Shown here: piece by piece, positions 26,160-35,362 of the stretch
How the letters are laid out: each line of letters starts with the position of its first letter
Numbering within the stretch: the stretch's first letter is position 1
NCBI RefSeq assembly: GCF_005771425.1
Contig: NZ_VBTZ01000011.1
Location: forward strand, 27,118 to 91,117
Source of the DNA: Methylocystis sp. B8
GTDB lineage: Bacteria > Pseudomonadota > Alphaproteobacteria > Rhizobiales > Beijerinckiaceae
Direction: 5' to 3'
Length of the DNA stretch: 64,000 bases
The notes under the pieces: model-generated
What the model was told of the DNA's origin: nothing
The model's database searches: none
Seen by the model: only the letters and a program-made list of their open reading frames with translations
Made by a program: the position numbers and the translations under genes

Positions 26160-26229
26160 TTTTCGGCCTATATTGGAAGGGATCCCTCTCTTCTGATGCG
26201 CGGCGCGAACGCCGCGGGAAAGGCCGTTC

Positions 26230-27558
26230 ATGTCATTTGAGACGAAGGCGTCAGCCGTCGCTTCGCTCGCGCCCGGCGCCGCCGCGCCAGAGCCTGCGCG
26301 CGCAAGCATTACGAGCTTTACGCTCAAAAACGGCATGGAGGTCGTCGTCATCCCCGACGCGCGGACGCCCGTCGTCACCCATATGGTCTGGTACAAGAAT
26401 GGCGCCGCTGACGATCCGCTCGGCCAGTCCGGCATCGCGCATTTCCTTGAACATCTGATGTTCAAGGGCACTGAAGATCATCCCCAGGGCGAATTCTCCA
26501 ACCTCGTCGCCGAACTCGGCGGTCAGGAGAACGCCTTCACCAGCTACGATTACACCGCTTACTTTCAACGTATCGGCAAGGAACATCTCGCGACGCTGAT
26601 GGCGTTCGAGGCCGACCGCATGCGCAATCTGGTCTTAACCGACGAAGTCGTCGATCCGGAGCGCGACGTGGTGCTCGAGGAGCGGCGCATGCGCACCGAC
26701 AGCGATCCCGCCGCGCAGCTCGACGAGGCCGTGCAGGCGGCGCTCTTCGCGCATCATCCTTATGGCACGCCGATCATCGGCTGGAATCACGAGATCGAAG
26801 GGCTCGATCGCGCGCATGCGCTTGCCTATTACGAGCGCTTCTACACGCCGGAGAACGCCATTCTCATCGTCGCTGGCGATGTCGAGGCGGATGAAGTGGA
26901 GCGAATCGCCAAGGACACCTACGGCAAAATCCCCGCGCGCTCGGCGCCGCCGCGCCGCGCACGCACGCAAGAGCCGCCGCATCGCGCCCACCGCCTTGTG
27001 ACGCTGCGCGACGAGAAGGTCGAGCAGCCGGCGCATGAGCAGGTCTTTCTCGTGCCGTCCTACACCACGGCGGAGCCCGGCGAAGCCGAAGCGCTTGAGA
27101 CGCTCGCCTATATGCTCGGCGGCGGACCGACGAGCGCGCTGTATGAAACGCTCGTTGTTGAGGAGAAGGTCGCGGTCGGCGCCGGCGCTTATTACATGGG
27201 CTCCGCCGTCGATAACACGCGTCTTTGGGTCTATGCGACGCCAGCGCCGGGCGTCGCGCTCGAAGAACTCGATGATGCGATCGGTCGCGTGCTGCGGCGC
27301 TTTGCGGAAGAGCCGATCGACGCCGAACATCTGCAGCGCGCCAAGACGCGTCTGATCGCCGACGCCGTCTATGCTCAGGATAGCCAGGCCTCGCTCGCCC
27401 GCTGGTATGGCGAGGCGCTCGCCACCGGGCTCACGATCGAAGACGTCGTCGCCTGGCCTGATCGCATGGAGAAGGTGACTGCCGCGGATGTGCAAAACGC
27501 CGCGCGCAAATGGCTCGACAAGCGCAGGGCCGTCACGGGCTTTCTGCTTCCAGCCTGA
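26230..27558 (+). CDS. M16 family zinc metallopeptidase (catalytic member)
   Basis: 442 residues. The inverted zinc motif HFLEH (His71, Glu74, His75) is intact, with downstream Glu-rich DPERDVVLEERRM containing the third ligand region. The C-terminal half has the M16_C domain (GGGPTSALYETLVVEEKVAVG). No convincing signal peptide is seen at this start; the Ala/Pro-rich first 25 residues may still be a poor one. It forms a tandem pair with the next gene, which lacks the zinc motif, as in heterodimeric M16B peptidases. Confidence 0.92.
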   Translation: MSFETKASAVASLAPGAAAPEPARASITSFTLKNGMEVVVIPDARTPVVTHMVWYKNGAADDPLGQSGIAHFLEHLMFKGTEDHPQGEFSNLVAELGGQENAFTSYDYTAYFQRIGKEHLATLMAFEADRMRNLVLTDEVVDPERDVVLEERRMRTDSDPAAQLDEAVQAALFAHHPYGTPIIGWNHEIEGLDRAHALAYYERFYTPENAILIVAGDVEADEVERIAKDTYGKIPARSAPPRRARTQEPPHRAHRLVTLRDEKVEQPAHEQVFLVPSYTTAEPGEAEALETLAYMLGGGPTSALYETLVVEEKVAVGAGAYYMGSAVDNTRLWVYATPAPGVALEELDDAIGRVLRRFAEEPIDAEHLQRAKTRLIADAVYAQDSQASLARWYGEALATGLTIEDVVAWPDRMEKVTAADVQNAARKWLDKRRAVTGFLLPA

Positions 27559-27641
27559 GACGATCGCATGAGGCGGCTGGCGACAGCCGACGCCTCATCC
27601 GACTGCCGAATATCGACTGCCGACCGTCATTAGGAACTCAC

Positions 27642-28925
27642 ATGACCGCTCACGCGCCCACCGTCACCATCGCCTCCCGCGCCGAACATGTGCAGCGGAT
27701 CACGACGCCGGGGGGGCTTGAGGCCTGGCTCGTTGAGAGCCACGCAGTTCCGCTTGTCGCGCTTGAATTCGCCATACGCGGCGGCGCGGCGCAGGACCCC
27801 GCGGAGAAGCCCGGACTGGCGACGCTGCTCGCCGCGACTCTCGACGAAGGCGCTGGCCCCTATGATGCGCGCGGCTTCCATCGCGCCATCGACGATCTCG
27901 CGATCCATCTCGGCTTTGGCGCCGATCGCGACACGATCTCGGGCCATATGCAGACTCTCTCGCGCAATGTCGACAAGGCCTTCGGCCTCTTAAAGCTCGC
28001 GCTTAACGATGCGCGGCTTGAGGCGGGAGACGTCGCACGCGTGCGCAGCCAGCTCGCCGCTGAATTGAAGCGCGACGTCAATGAACCGGACTCCGTGGCG
28101 TCGAAAGCCTTTCGCGAAGCGGCGTTCCCAAACCATCCTTATGGGCGCCCGGTCCGCGGCGATCTTGCGTCGATCGATACGCTGTCGCGCGAAGACCTTA
28201 TCGCGCTGCGCGAGCGGCTTTTCGCGCGGCGCGATCTCAAGATCGGCGTCGTCGGCGCGATCGACGCGGCGACGCTCTCTGATCTGCTCGACGCGACCTT
28301 CGGCGGCCTTGCGCTGCAAAACGATCTAACGCCTGTTCCGGAAATCGAAGTCTCCAATGTCGGGATTCGCAAAATCGTCGATCTCGACGTGCCGCAATCG
28401 ACGATCCGCTTCGGGCGTCCGTCGATCCGCAAACACGATCCCGATTACTACGGCGTCGTCGTCGCCAATCACATTCTCGGCGGCGGCACGTTTACGTCGC
28501 GGCTCTTCCGCGAGGTGCGCGAGAAGCGCGGCATGGCCTATTCGGTCTATTCGCATCTCAACGAATATGATCATTGCCCGATGTTGATCGGCGCCGCCGC
28601 GACGAAGAATGAACGCGCCGGCGAAGCGATCGGCGTGATCGAGGAAGAGTTCAGGCGCTTCGCCGCCGAGGGTCCGACCGAGGAGGAATTGGACAAGGCG
28701 AAGAAATTCCTCATCGGCTCCTATGCGCTGCGCTTCGACACCTCGACGAAGATCGCGAGCCAGCTTGTCAATTTACAGCTCGACGGATTCGAGCCGAGCT
28801 TCCTCGATGAAAGGAACGGCCGGATCGCCGCAGTGACGATGGAAGATTGCCGGCGCGGCGCGAAGCGGTTGCTCGGCGATGCTGATCTGCTGGTGACGGT
28901 GGTGGGAAAACCTGCGGGCGTGTGA
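27642..28925 (+). CDS. M16 family peptidase-like protein (non-catalytic partner)
   Basis: 427 residues from the ATG at 27642, which has AGGA six bases upstream; longer upstream readings are rejected. The M16 fold is evident (LEAWLVESHAVPLVALEFAIRGGA; GGGTFTSRLFREVREKRGMAYSVYSHL). At the place of HxxEH it reads LLAAT (residues 62-66), so no zinc site exists. The Arg/Tyr residues of the C-terminal substrate pocket are kept (REKRG, YSVYS). It is therefore the regulatory or substrate-binding half of a heterodimer with the upstream M16 enzyme. Confidence 0.92.
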   Translation: MTAHAPTVTIASRAEHVQRITTPGGLEAWLVESHAVPLVALEFAIRGGAAQDPAEKPGLATLLAATLDEGAGPYDARGFHRAIDDLAIHLGFGADRDTISGHMQTLSRNVDKAFGLLKLALNDARLEAGDVARVRSQLAAELKRDVNEPDSVASKAFREAAFPNHPYGRPVRGDLASIDTLSREDLIALRERLFARRDLKIGVVGAIDAATLSDLLDATFGGLALQNDLTPVPEIEVSNVGIRKIVDLDVPQSTIRFGRPSIRKHDPDYYGVVVANHILGGGTFTSRLFREVREKRGMAYSVYSHLNEYDHCPMLIGAAATKNERAGEAIGVIEEEFRRFAAEGPTEEELDKAKKFLIGSYALRFDTSTKIASQLVNLQLDGFEPSFLDERNGRIAAVTMEDCRRGAKRLLGDADLLVTVVGKPAGV

Positions 28926-29065
28926 GATGCATTCCTCGCAAAGCAGGATGTAGCTGAAGGCGCTGACGCCTGACGCGCCATCGTCATGATTGGTCGCGCC
29001 GAAGTCGTGTTGGCAGGAACATTCTCGCCCAGATCAGCGGCGAGATAGCGCGCCGGAATATCGCT

Positions 29066-29087
29066 CTTTGTGACATGCATATGACAA
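29066..29087. promoter_or_regulatory. Imperfect dyad upstream of the RND adaptor gene
   Basis: TTTGT (29066-29070) and ACAAA (29083-29087) flank a central ATGCAT; 9 of 11 positions per arm are symmetric. It is 119 bases before the adaptor start and may be an operator for a metal or drug sensor. No regulator gene is adjacent. Confidence 0.3.
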
Positions 29088-29205
29088 ACTACTCCAGCGC
29101 CTTGCCGCTCTTTCGGCGCATTTGGGCTGGACCGAGCCGAGCCGAAGCAATAAGAAGCCCCGGTCTTCGGCGCCCTTCCGGTCCCGTCCGCATCCGATTG
29201 CAGAG

Positions 29206-30417
29206 ATGTTCGCGAATCTCCCGACTCCGCCCTTCGGTAAGAGTCGCGTAATTTGGGCCGCCGCCATTGCGGGCGCGGCGCTTTTCGCAGCACTCGCTTT
29301 TTTCTTGCGCTCTCCATCGAGCGACGGAGTGAAGACGCAAAAGAACGGCCATGCCGCCACGGGCGCAGTGACCGTCGATCTGACCGAGACGCAGGTCGCC
29401 TCTCTTAAGATCGAAAAGGTTTCGCAGCGCGCCTTCGCCCAGGAGAGGCAGGCCATCGGCAATATCGACTTCAATCAGAATCGTCTTGTCGCAGTCTTCG
29501 CGCCCTATCAGGGGCGCATCATGAGCATCTCCGCCAATGTCGGCGACCCGGTTGAAAAGGATCAGGCGCTCTACACGATCGACAGTCCCGATTTGCTGAC
29601 GGCGGAATCGAATCTTATTACGGCCGCAGGCGCGCTCGTTCTGCAGAACCGCAATCTCTCCCGTCTGAAACCGCTGCTGAAGATCGGCGGCGCTTCCCAA
29701 CAGCAGGTCGATCAGGCGATCTCCGACCAGCAAGCGGCGGAAGGCGCCTTGAAGTCGGCGAGGGACGTGTTGCGCATCTTCGGAAAGACACAGGAAGAGA
29801 TCGATAAGATCATCGAAGACAGAATCGCGGACTCGCGCTTCGTCGTGCGCAGCCCTTTGTCGGGTTTCGTGACCGCGCGCGCGGCGGTTCCAGGCCAGCT
29901 TGTCCAGCCGGGCGTCGCGCCGGCGCCCTACGTCATCGCGGATACGTCAACCATGTGGATGGTCGCGAATGTCGTCGAAAGCGACGCGCCGCTGCTGCGG
30001 CTGGGACAGGTGGTCAAGGCGAGAGTCGCCGCCTACCCAGGCCGCGATTTCGACGGCCGGATCACCGTGCTTGGCCCCTCTGTCGATCCGATCACGCGCC
30101 GACAGGCGGCCAGGATCGAGATCGACGATCCTGATCATCTTCTGCGCGCGGGCATGTTCGCGAATTTCACCATTCGGATCGGTGAGCCGATTGTTGCGCT
30201 CGCTGCGCCTCAGAGCGCCGTGGTCCGGGAGGGCGATGGGACTATGGTTTGCTGGGTCGCCAAAGACCGTCGGCGCTTCGTGCGGCGCGTGGTGACGGCA
30301 GGCCTGCGCCAGAACGGCTTCGTCCAAATCCTGTCCGGTCTCCAACTGGGCGAACCCATCGTCGGCGAAGGCGCGATTTTTCTCAGCAATCAGGCCGCGA
30401 TCGGCGAGGCCAATTAG
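29206..30417 (+). CDS. RND efflux periplasmic adaptor (CzcB/HlyD family)
   Basis: 403 residues from the ATG at 29206; a TTG 84 bases upstream gives an unlikely N terminus. Membrane anchor at about residues 15-38 (VIWAAAIAGAALFAALAFFL). The barrel-sandwich lipoyl part reads FAPYQGRIMSISANVGDPVEKDQALYTID, an alpha-hairpin follows (SNLITAAGALVLQNRNLSRL to ARDVLRIFGKTQEEIDKI), then RSPLSGFVTARAAVPGQLVQPG. It bridges the inner-membrane pump encoded next to an outer-membrane channel. The pump gene begins 42 bases later, so the two form an operon. Confidence 0.92.
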   Translation: MFANLPTPPFGKSRVIWAAAIAGAALFAALAFFLRSPSSDGVKTQKNGHAATGAVTVDLTETQVASLKIEKVSQRAFAQERQAIGNIDFNQNRLVAVFAPYQGRIMSISANVGDPVEKDQALYTIDSPDLLTAESNLITAAGALVLQNRNLSRLKPLLKIGGASQQQVDQAISDQQAAEGALKSARDVLRIFGKTQEEIDKIIEDRIADSRFVVRSPLSGFVTARAAVPGQLVQPGVAPAPYVIADTSTMWMVANVVESDAPLLRLGQVVKARVAAYPGRDFDGRITVLGPSVDPITRRQAARIEIDDPDHLLRAGMFANFTIRIGEPIVALAAPQSAVVREGDGTMVCWVAKDRRRFVRRVVTAGLRQNGFVQILSGLQLGEPIVGEGAIFLSNQAAIGEAN

Positions 30418-30459
30418 TCAGCGCGCTAGAACGCGCCGGCGCGGAAGGGGAGGTCGTCG

Positions 30460-33400
30460 TTGCTCAAGTCCATCGTCGAGTTCGGACTGACCCGACGGCT
30501 GACCGTTATTCTCGGCCTCGTCGCCTTTATCATTTTCGGAGCCTTCTCTTTCGCAAGGCTCAATATCGAAGCCTATCCCAATCCGGCTCCCGTCATTTTG
30601 GAAATCAGCGCGCAGGCGCCGGGCCTCTCGGCGGAGGAGATGGAAAAATATTACACGATCCCGATGGAGACTTCGCTCTACGCGACGCCTAAGGTGACGA
30701 ACATTCGCTCGACGTCCTTTTACGGATTGAGCTTCGTCCGCGTGACGTTTGAATATGGCGTCGATCCGCACCTCGCCTACGTCCAGACTTCGACAAGCAT
30801 TCAACAGCGTCTCAGCCTGCCGAACGGGCTGGTGCCGACCATTCAGCAATCGAGTCTCGTCGGCGAGATCGTCCGATACCAGGTCATCGGTCCGCCGAAT
30901 TTTGGTCTGACCAATCTGCGGACCATCCAGGATTGGGTTGTCGCGCGCCGCTTGCTGACGATCCCGGGCGTCGTCCAGATCAATTCTTGGGGCGGGCTCA
31001 CCAAGCAATTTGCGATCGAGGTCGACCAGGGGAAGCTCGAAGCGCACAACGTCACCTTGCCGCAGGTCGTGACGGCGCTCGCCAATTCCAACCTCAACGT
31101 CGGCGGGCGCGAGATCGAACTCGGCGAGCAGTCGGTGAACATTCGCGGGGTCGGGTTGATCGACGACGGCGGCGACGGCGACGTGACCAAGGGCTTCCGC
31201 ACCGACGACATCGAAAACATCGTGCTTGGCCAAGTGAATGGCGTTCCCGTGCAGATCAAGGACGTCGCCAGGGTGACGGTCGGCGCGGCCCCGCGTCTTG
31301 GCGTCCTCGGACGCGATCGCGAAGACGACGTCGTCGCGGCGATCGTCGTCATGGGGCGCGCGCAGCACACGAACGATATTCTTCCGCGCGTGGAGCAGGA
31401 GATCGATAGGATTAATGCGTCGAAACTGCTCCCGCCGGGGGTAAGGCTCGAGCCCTATTACGACCGCGGCGCCCTCGTCGGCGTGACGACGCACACCGTT
31501 CTTCACAATCTCGTCTTCGGCTGCATTCTCGTTTTCCTGATTCAATGGATCTTCATCGGCGACCTGCGCAGCGCGCTCATCGTCGCAGCGAATATTCCGC
31601 TCGCGCTGCTCTTCGCCATCGCCATCCTCGTGGCGCGCGAGGAGGACGCCAATCTGCTTTCCATGGGCGCCGTCGATTTTGGCATCATCGTCGATTCAGG
31701 CGTCATTCTCATCGAAAACATTTTTCGAAATTTTCAATCCCAGCCTTTTGAACGCGCACGCCTCCTCAAACTTTTCGCGCAGGGATACTGGGGTCCGGAC
31801 AAGACGCGCGCGCCGGGAGCGCGAAAGGTCTGGAACGACCGGTTGCGGCTCATCTTCATCAGCGCGATGGAGGTCGACAAGGCCGTCTTTTTTACCGGCG
31901 CGATCACAGTTACGGCCTTTCTGCCGCTTTTCACCATGACGGGCGTCGAAGGCCAGATATTCGGCCCGATGGCGAGAACCTACGCCTATGCGCTGATCGG
32001 CGCCTTGGTTGCGACCTTTACAGTGACGCCGGTTCTTTCGGCGGTTCTCCTGCCGGTCCACATCGAGGAGACGGAAACGCTGATCGTTCGTCGGATACGC
32101 TCGATCTACAACCCGGCGCTGCGTTGGGCGATCTCACATCGGCTGGCGGTCTTGGGCGTCGGCGCGGCCTTCCTGAGCCTGTCGGGCCTCGTGGCGTCGC
32201 GGCTTGGCGCCGAATTCCTGCCCGCGTTGGAAGAAGGCAGCTATTGGATTCGCGCCAATCTGCCGCCGACGACCTCGCTGCGCGTCGGCGAAGCGGCGAC
32301 CAGCAAAATGCGCGAGATACTTCTAAATCATCCGGAGATCGTCACCGTCATCTCTCAGCATGGACGGCCGGATAACGGCAGCGAGGCGTCTTCCTTTGCG
32401 GAAGTGCAGCTTTTCGCGCCTTTAAAGCCGATGGACGAATGGCCGTCGGGCCTCACTAAAGAGACGCTCACCAAAGAGCTCGACAAAGAGCTAAGGGCGG
32501 CGCTGCCGGGCGTGCTTTTCAATTTCTCCCAACCTATTCAGGATAACATCAACGAAGCTGTCTCGGGCGTGCGTGGCGCCAACTCGATCAAAATCGTCGG
32601 TCCCGATCTCGAGACGCTCGAGCGCATCGCCGACCAGGTGATGGAGCAGTTGCGACTCGTTGAAGGAATCGCCGATCTCGCGGTGCTGCACACGCTCGGC
32701 CAGCCCAACCTCAACATAAAAATCGATCGGGCCAAGGCTGGCCGCTATGGGCTGACGGCGGCCGACATCAACAGCGTCATTCAGGCGGCGATCGGCGGCG
32801 CGCCGGCGACGGCGGTGCTCGAAGGGGACCGACAGTTTCAAGCGGTCGTCAGGCTGGCCCCGACCTATCGGGGATCGATCGAGGCGATCGAAAACGTGAA
32901 GGTCGCCGCGCAAGCGAGCGCGAATGCGCAGAACTTCTATATTCCTTTGAAGGAGGTGGCGCAGATCTCGCTCGACACGGGCGCCTCCTTCGTTTACCGC
33001 GAACAGAGCCAGCGCTTCGTTCCGGTCAAATTCAGCGTCCGCGATCGCGACCTCGCCTCGGCGATCTCCGAGGCGCAGCAAAGAATCGCGCAGCACGTGC
33101 CGCTTCCAGTCGGATACCAGATACTCTGGGCCGGCGAGTTCGGCAGCCTCGAACAGGCGAAAAAGCGGCTCGCGGTCGTCGTGCCGCTGTCCTTCCTGCT
33201 TATCTTCGCCTTGCTCTACAGCCTGTTTAATTCGTTCCGGGAGAGCCTGGTGGCGCTCGCAGGCATCCCCTTCGCCATTGGCGGCGGCGTGATCGCTCTT
33301 TATGTCGCCGATCTGCCGCTCAGCGTCTCGGCGGCCATCGGTTTCGTATCCTTGTTCGGCGTCGCAGTGATGGATGGCATTCTCAACATCACCTATTGGA

Positions 33401-33711
33401 AGGAACTCTCGAATCAGGGGATGGGCTTCATCGAGGCCGTGACTTACGCTGCGGAACAACGCATGCGGCCGATGTTGATGATGGCGCTCTCCGCCGGCGT
33501 CGGCCTTCTCCCAGCCGCGCTCTCCCACGCCATCGGCTCTCAGGTGCAGCGCCCGCTGGCGACGGTCGTCGTCGGCGGCATGTTCATCGGCCCCGCGCTG
33601 CTGCTACTTGTCGGACCGGTCTTGCGCAGCATCTTTCTAATCCCGCCCGCGCCGCCGGCTGAAATCATCGAAGGCGGCGGCGACTTCAGCGAAGGCGCGC
33701 AGGATCAGTAG
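30460..33711 (+). CDS. RND efflux pump of the heavy-metal (CzcA/CusA-like) type
   Basis: 1083 residues, start TTG at 30460 with GGGGAGG six bases upstream. Twelve transmembrane segments and two large periplasmic loops are evident. The N terminus SIVEFGLTRRLTVILGL and the charged TM4 AVDFGIIVDSGVILIENIF (near 403-421) match the HME subfamily, where the two Asp and the Glu relay protons in CzcA/CusA. The substrate could be a divalent or monovalent metal; the methionine pair used by CusA was not verified. The adaptor is encoded just upstream, but no outer-membrane factor gene lies nearby. Confidence 0.9.
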   Translation: MLKSIVEFGLTRRLTVILGLVAFIIFGAFSFARLNIEAYPNPAPVILEISAQAPGLSAEEMEKYYTIPMETSLYATPKVTNIRSTSFYGLSFVRVTFEYGVDPHLAYVQTSTSIQQRLSLPNGLVPTIQQSSLVGEIVRYQVIGPPNFGLTNLRTIQDWVVARRLLTIPGVVQINSWGGLTKQFAIEVDQGKLEAHNVTLPQVVTALANSNLNVGGREIELGEQSVNIRGVGLIDDGGDGDVTKGFRTDDIENIVLGQVNGVPVQIKDVARVTVGAAPRLGVLGRDREDDVVAAIVVMGRAQHTNDILPRVEQEIDRINASKLLPPGVRLEPYYDRGALVGVTTHTVLHNLVFGCILVFLIQWIFIGDLRSALIVAANIPLALLFAIAILVAREEDANLLSMGAVDFGIIVDSGVILIENIFRNFQSQPFERARLLKLFAQGYWGPDKTRAPGARKVWNDRLRLIFISAMEVDKAVFFTGAITVTAFLPLFTMTGVEGQIFGPMARTYAYALIGALVATFTVTPVLSAVLLPVHIEETETLIVRRIRSIYNPALRWAISHRLAVLGVGAAFLSLSGLVASRLGAEFLPALEEGSYWIRANLPPTTSLRVGEAATSKMREILLNHPEIVTVISQHGRPDNGSEASSFAEVQLFAPLKPMDEWPSGLTKETLTKELDKELRAALPGVLFNFSQPIQDNINEAVSGVRGANSIKIVGPDLETLERIADQVMEQLRLVEGIADLAVLHTLGQPNLNIKIDRAKAGRYGLTAADINSVIQAAIGGAPATAVLEGDRQFQAVVRLAPTYRGSIEAIENVKVAAQASANAQNFYIPLKEVAQISLDTGASFVYREQSQRFVPVKFSVRDRDLASAISEAQQRIAQHVPLPVGYQILWAGEFGSLEQAKKRLAVVVPLSFLLIFALLYSLFNSFRESLVALAGIPFAIGGGVIALYVADLPLSVSAAIGFVSLFGVAVMDGILNITYWKELSNQGMGFIEAVTYAAEQRMRPMLMMALSAGVGLLPAALSHAIGSQVQRPLATVVVGGMFIGPALLLLVGPVLRSIFLIPPAPPAEIIEGGGDFSEGAQDQ

Positions 33712-33778
33712 AAAAGTATGTTGAGCGCGCTTTTTTTGCGGGAAGCCGCGCTCGGTGATGAGCAAAGGATAATGCCCC

Positions 33779-34639
33779 TCACTTCTCCTGCGGCAGCAAC
33801 GCCAGGAGGTCCGCCATCTTCGGCGCGGCTGACGGATTCATCATGCCCACCACATGATAGCCGGCGTCGACATGCAGCACTTCGCCGGAGACGCCGCGCG
33901 CCAGCGGCGACAGAAGATAGACGGCCGTCTCGCCGACTTCCTCGATGGTCACGACCCGGCGCAGCGGCGAATTATATTCGTTCCAGCGCAGGATATAGCG
34001 GAAGTCGCCGATGCCTGAGGCCGCCATCGTCTTGATCGGCCCAGCAGAAATGGCGTTGACGCGGATGTTCTTGACGCCGAGATCGGCGGCGAGATAGCGC
34101 ACCGAGGCCTCTAACGCCGCTTTCGCCACGCCCATCACATTATAATGCGGCATCCATTTCTCGGCGCCGTAATAGGTGAGCGTTAAGAGCGAGCCGCCCT
34201 CCGTCATCAGTTTCTCGGCGCGCTGCGCCAGAGCGGTGAAGGAGTAGCAGGAGATGTTGAGCGACATCTGGAAGTTTTCCAGAGTCGTCTCGACATAGCG
34301 CCCGTCGAGCTGGTCCTTGTCGGAATAGGCGAGGCAGTGCACGACGAAATCGAGCCTGCCCCAAAGCTTTTCGATCTCGGCGAAGACGGCGTCCATCGTT
34401 TCCGGCTCGGCGACGTCGCAGCGGCCGACGACGGTCGCGCCGATTTCCGCCGCGAGCGGACGCACCCGTTTTTCCAGCGCCTCGATCTGATAGGTGAGCG
34501 CGAGTTCGGCGCCGGCGTCGGCGCAGGCCTTGGCGATGCCCCAGGCGATCGAGCGATTATTGGCGACGCCCAGAATGAGCCCCTTTTTTCCCTTAAGCAG
34601 TCCGGCGAAAAGGGCGGCGGGCGCAGCTTGCTGTGTCAT
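33779..34639 (-). CDS. fabI: Enoyl-[acyl-carrier-protein] reductase (NADH), FabI
   Basis: 286 residues. FabI catalyses the last step of each fatty-acid elongation cycle. It is a divergent SDR with the FabI nucleotide motif ILGVANNRSIAWGIA (22-36) and the active-site Tyr pair and Lys in LTYYGAEKWMPHYNVMGVAKAAL (Y-x6-Y-x6-K). SAGPIKTMAASGI is the substrate-binding loop. The N-terminal MTQQAAPAALFAGLLKGKKG is slightly extended. The start has CAGGAAA upstream. It is monocistronic here, convergent with the RND operon. Confidence 0.97.
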   Translation of the reverse strand: MTQQAAPAALFAGLLKGKKGLILGVANNRSIAWGIAKACADAGAELALTYQIEALEKRVRPLAAEIGATVVGRCDVAEPETMDAVFAEIEKLWGRLDFVVHCLAYSDKDQLDGRYVETTLENFQMSLNISCYSFTALAQRAEKLMTEGGSLLTLTYYGAEKWMPHYNVMGVAKAALEASVRYLAADLGVKNIRVNAISAGPIKTMAASGIGDFRYILRWNEYNSPLRRVVTIEEVGETAVYLLSPLARGVSGEVLHVDAGYHVVGMMNPSAAPKMADLLALLPQEK

Positions 34640-34856
34640 GCGTGTCTATTTCCTGGGCGTGAAATCTGCGTTCGAGGTTGCGCGCCCTTTAGCGTGGTTT
34701 TGGCGCAAAGGAAACCCTCGCGCCATAGGCCGCTGAGATAGGAAATCGGACGCGCCAGAGCGGCCAACCGTAGCCAATTGCGCGGCTTTGCCCTATCATT
34801 CGATAGGAAACGTCACTGGCCGCGCAGACAGGCAAAGACCGAGCGGAGCGGGCCGC

Positions 34857-35357
34857 ATGGGCAGAAGAGCCGACATCATAGTGGGATTGGGCGGGGCGAC
34901 TCCCGCGTTGAGGCGCTATGCGCGCGCGCTTTGCGCCGGCGCCGGACCCGCTATCGCGGACGATCTCGTCCAAAGCGCACTACAATCGATCGGCGCGCGT
35001 ATCCGCTCCCGCGAGTTGCGCCCTGTAGACCTCGCCGAAGCGCGAATCGAAACCTATGCGACGCTCGTCGCGCTGGCTGAGAAAAAGCTCGGGAATGCTC
35101 CCGGCCCTGCGGCGCGACATCCGCCGATCGTTCACGGACTCGCGGGTCTCGCCTTTGACGAGCGCGCCGTGCTGCTGCTCGTCTCGCTCGAGGGCTTCGG
35201 CTATGACGCCGCGGCGCGTATCGTTGGCGCGAGTCGAGAGACGGCGCTGGCGCAGTTGATGCGCGCCCGCATGGCGTTGGGCGCCGAAGGATTGCGGCCA
35301 GTCGCGCCGCTCGAGGGCGGGCGTCGCGCCGCCTCGCATCTGCGGGTCGTGAAGTAG
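34857..35357 (+). CDS. Sigma-70-like (ECF-type) factor, divergent
   Basis: 166 residues from the ATG at 34857 (GGAG upstream). Region 4 is recognisable: LAGLAFDERAVLLLVSLEGFGYDAAARIVGASRETALAQLMRAR forms the -35-binding helix-turn-helix. Region 2 (ALRRYARALCAGAGPAIADDLVQSAL) is weakly conserved. The next gene, five bases later, encodes a membrane protein with the layout of an anti-sigma factor, so this is a sigma/anti-sigma pair. The regulon is unknown. Confidence 0.75.
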   Translation: MGRRADIIVGLGGATPALRRYARALCAGAGPAIADDLVQSALQSIGARIRSRELRPVDLAEARIETYATLVALAEKKLGNAPGPAARHPPIVHGLAGLAFDERAVLLLVSLEGFGYDAAARIVGASRETALAQLMRARMALGAEGLRPVAPLEGGRRAASHLRVVK

Positions 35358-35362
35358 CGGCG

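Noticed and set aside
29122..29205. TTG start extending the RND adaptor
   Set aside because: No ribosome site and an atypical N terminus; the ATG at 29206 places the membrane anchor normally.
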